64,000 nucleotides of DNA. Origin: Pseudomonas mendocina. GTDB taxonomy: Bacteria > Pseudomonadota > Gammaproteobacteria > Pseudomonadales > Pseudomonadaceae. Below are positions 62,209 through 64,000 of the stretch, piece by piece. A model generated the notes under the pieces. The model worked only from the letters and a program-made list of their open reading frames with translations. It was not told the DNA's origin and ran no database searches. The position numbers and the translations under genes are program-made. The stretch's first letter is position 1. Every line of letters starts with the position of its first letter. The DNA lies in NCBI RefSeq assembly GCF_003008615.1, contig NZ_CP027657.1, positions 4,154,001 to 4,218,000 of the forward strand, in the 5' to 3' direction.

Positions 62209-63432
62209 TCAGCTATCGGGGGCGAGATTGCTGTTGTAGCGTATTCGGCGACGCAGGTTGACGATCTGCAGCAGAGCACCCAGGGTGGCGACTCCGCCGG
62301 CGCTGGCGGCCAGGATCCAGGTTGGCGTTTGCAACAGCAACACGAAGCCGCCGGCAGCGGCGCCGATGGCGCTGCCTAGGTAGAGCGCTGACTCGTTCAG
62401 GGCTATGGCCAGGTTACCGTCGCCCTGGGTCTCGCGCGCCAGGATCAGTTCGTTGTTCTGCGGTACCTGCAAAGCCCAGCCGACCGAGCCCCACAGGGCT
62501 ATGGGTAGCATCACCAGCCAGGTGTCGAGGGCCGCTGCCAGCGGCAGCACGAACAGCGACACCGCGAGGATCAGCATGATGGCGAAGGTCAGCAGTGGCC
62601 CTTTGATGCGATCCACCAGTGGGCCGATCAGAAAGCTGCCCAGCACCCCGCCGATACCCCAGACCCACAGATAGGGCGTGACCGAGCGCACAGCGCCATA
62701 GGCCGGGTCGGCCAGCAGTACAGCGATGAAGGTGTACATGCCTAGGCTGGCGATTGCCGCCAGCAGCGACACCAGCAGGATGATCAGGACATGGCCATTG
62801 CCCAGGATCGCCAGTTTCTTTCTCAGTGTGGTGGCGCTGTCCGCCGGTAGCGCCGGAAGCCTCAGCAGCAGGCCGAGTAATGCCACCGCTCCGAGCAGGG
62901 TGACCAACCACAGTGCTGCCTGCCAGCCCAACCGCTCGGCTGTCAGCAGGCCCAGTGGTACACCCAGTACCACGCCGCTGGCCATGCCACCCATGATGAT
63001 GGCGATGGCCTTGCCGCGGTGTTGCTCGGTGGAAAGGGCGGTCGAGGCCGCGATGCCCATGGCCAGGTAGACGCCAGCGCCGATACCGGCGATGGCGCGC
63101 CAGGCCAGTAGTACGGCAAAGTTCTCGGCCAGCGTACTGGCTGCGTTGGCGATGACGAACACCCCCAGTGCTAGCAGCAGGCCGGCGCGCTGGCGATGTG
63201 CCGGTGTCAAGGCGACGAGAAGTGGTGAGCCCAGGCCATAAGCCAGGGTAAAGGCGGTCACCAGTTGGGCGGCCACCGCTACGGACACGGCGAACGAGGC
63301 TTCGATCATCGGAATCAGCCCGGCCGTGACATAGGAAGCCATACCGAGAGCGAAGGCTCCCAGAGCGATGAGGTGGATGGGAGATGGGCCCTGCAATGGC
63401 TTCTGTGATTCCCGAAGAGGTGCTTGATACAT
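62209..63432 (-). CDS. MFS transporter (12-TM, AraJ/sugar-efflux-like)
   Basis: This 407-residue inner-membrane exporter has 12 predicted membrane segments. LVTAFTLAYGLGSPLLVALTPAHRQR after TM2 resembles the MFS loop motif, and GIGAGVYLAMGIAASTALS and MGGMASGVVLGVPLGLL (motif C-like, antiporter Gly-rich helix) suggest proton-coupled export. The substrate cannot be told. It is divergent from a MmyB-type regulator, which probably controls it. Confidence 0.85.
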   Translation of the reverse strand: MYQAPLRESQKPLQGPSPIHLIALGAFALGMASYVTAGLIPMIEASFAVSVAVAAQLVTAFTLAYGLGSPLLVALTPAHRQRAGLLLALGVFVIANAASTLAENFAVLLAWRAIAGIGAGVYLAMGIAASTALSTEQHRGKAIAIIMGGMASGVVLGVPLGLLTAERLGWQAALWLVTLLGAVALLGLLLRLPALPADSATTLRKKLAILGNGHVLIILLVSLLAAIASLGMYTFIAVLLADPAYGAVRSVTPYLWVWGIGGVLGSFLIGPLVDRIKGPLLTFAIMLILAVSLFVLPLAAALDTWLVMLPIALWGSVGWALQVPQNNELILARETQGDGNLAIALNESALYLGSAIGAAAGGFVLLLQTPTWILAASAGGVATLGALLQIVNLRRRIRYNSNLAPDS

Positions 63433-63585
63433 CCGTTTCTCCTTGGTGAATGGCTAATGCGCCTCTGCGTGGTTTCTCACCACGTGAGAGTCCTGGTTTG
63501 GGCGCGCGCAGCCAGTCGGGGGTATTCTCCTCGGATTTATGAGGGGTACAATTTGACAATTTATTCTATTACTAGAGGTGATCGG

Positions 63586-64000
63586 ATGAGCACGCCGCGC
63601 ACAGCCGAACGCACGCGCACGGAGCTGGCCGAATTCCTGCGTAGCCGCCGCGAACGTATTTCACCGCAGGAGGTGGGGCTGCCCGCCGGTAACCGACGGC
63701 GCACGCCTGGGCTGCGTCGAGAGGAAGTCGCGGCTTTGGCCGGGGTGGGCTTGTCCTGGTACACCTGGCTCGAACAAGGGCGGGATATCAGTGTGTCTGC
63801 GACCTTTCTCGACAACCTCTCGAGGGCGCTCAAGCTGGATACCTCCGAGCGGCGCCATCTGTTCCTGCTCGCCCATCAGCGCCTGCCAGCCGAGCCGGGC
63901 AAGACCTGGTGCACGGTACCGGCGCTGATTCATCGGCTGATGGGTGACCTGCCTGCGAGTCCGGCCTACGTGCTCAATCTTCGCTGGGACGTGCTGGCCT
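63586..64000 (+). CDS. MmyB-type helix-turn-helix regulator, 3' end missing
   Basis: The frame is open from ATG 63586 (GAGG upstream) to the right edge, giving 138 visible residues. TELAEFLRSRRERISPQEVGLP and RRTPGLRREEVAALAGVGLSWYTWLEQGRDISVSATFLDNLSRALKL form the HTH_31 domain; the LRREEVAxLAGVxxxWYTxLEQGR string is diagnostic of this XRE subfamily. PASPAYVLNLRWDVLA starts the MmyB ligand-binding domain, cut by the edge. TTGACA at 63553-63558 may belong to its promoter. Likely regulator of the divergent MFS gene. Confidence 0.88.
   Translation, partial: MSTPRTAERTRTELAEFLRSRRERISPQEVGLPAGNRRRTPGLRREEVAALAGVGLSWYTWLEQGRDISVSATFLDNLSRALKLDTSERRHLFLLAHQRLPAEPGKTWCTVPALIHRLMGDLPASPAYVLNLRWDVLA

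Overview
This 64 kb window reads as chromosomal backbone of a Pseudomonas sensu lato species. High GC, the gene content and order from csdA-dapD-dapC-glnD through map-rpsB-tsf, the Lpx/Bam block, dnaE-accA-pyrG-kdsA-eno and on to rpoS-rsmZ-fdxA-mutS-recA-recX match, from memory, the order in P. aeruginosa. The dispersed repeats (CGTAGGGTGCGCC + TGCGCACC hairpins, CCCGGAT..ATCCGGG hairpins) recall the mendocina/oleovorans/stutzeri branches, but the species cannot be fixed by eye. No tRNA, rRNA, CRISPR array, prophage or intact insertion sequence was seen.

Layout. 1-5.6 kb: tcdA (5' cut), an orphan periplasmic binding protein, a YehS-like protein, the CsdA-SufE sulfur-transfer pair, dapD and an ArsC/YffB-like protein. 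5.8-14.5 kb: a CPA1 antiporter, dapC, a double-Cache chemoreceptor, glnD and map. 14.6-32.8 kb: a long run of + strand essential genes: rpsB-tsf (with leader and attenuator), pyrH-frr-uppS-cdsA-dxr-rseP-bamA-skp-lpxD-fabZ-lpxA-lpxB-rnhB-dnaE, linking translation, isoprenoid and phospholipid precursors, outer-membrane assembly, lipid A synthesis and replication. 33-40.8 kb: accA, tilS, pyrG, kdsA, eno, ftsB, ispD. 40.8-44.4 kb: an HPF/RaiA-like protein and the glutathione-dependent formaldehyde detoxification locus (LysR regulator gfnR divergent from frmA-fghA).

44.4-48.8 kb is the clearest accessory segment: an ECF sigma factor, its FecR-type anti-sigma/sensor and a STN-domain TonB-dependent siderophore receptor, with two Fur-box-like sites. 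It sits between fghA and ispF, which are neighbours in P. aeruginosa. 48.9-54.9 kb returns to backbone: ispF-truD-surE-pcm-DUF368-nlpD-rpoS, with a PsrA-type operator inside nlpD that probably marks the rpoS promoter. 54.9-55.2 kb holds the GacA-controlled regulatory RNA RsmZ with its upstream activating box. 55.3-62 kb: fdxA, mutS, a soluble PAS-PAS chemoreceptor-like protein (BdlA type), pncC, LexA-controlled recA and recX. The window ends in an MFS exporter divergent from a MmyB-type regulator cut by the right edge.

Most of the novelty is in regulation and small repeats: a 156-bp MITE-like palindrome touching the dapD stop codon, hairpin repeats between operon genes, a strong terminator embedded in the lpxD stop codon inside the lipid A operon, and perfect 16-17 bp palindromes between convergent genes.
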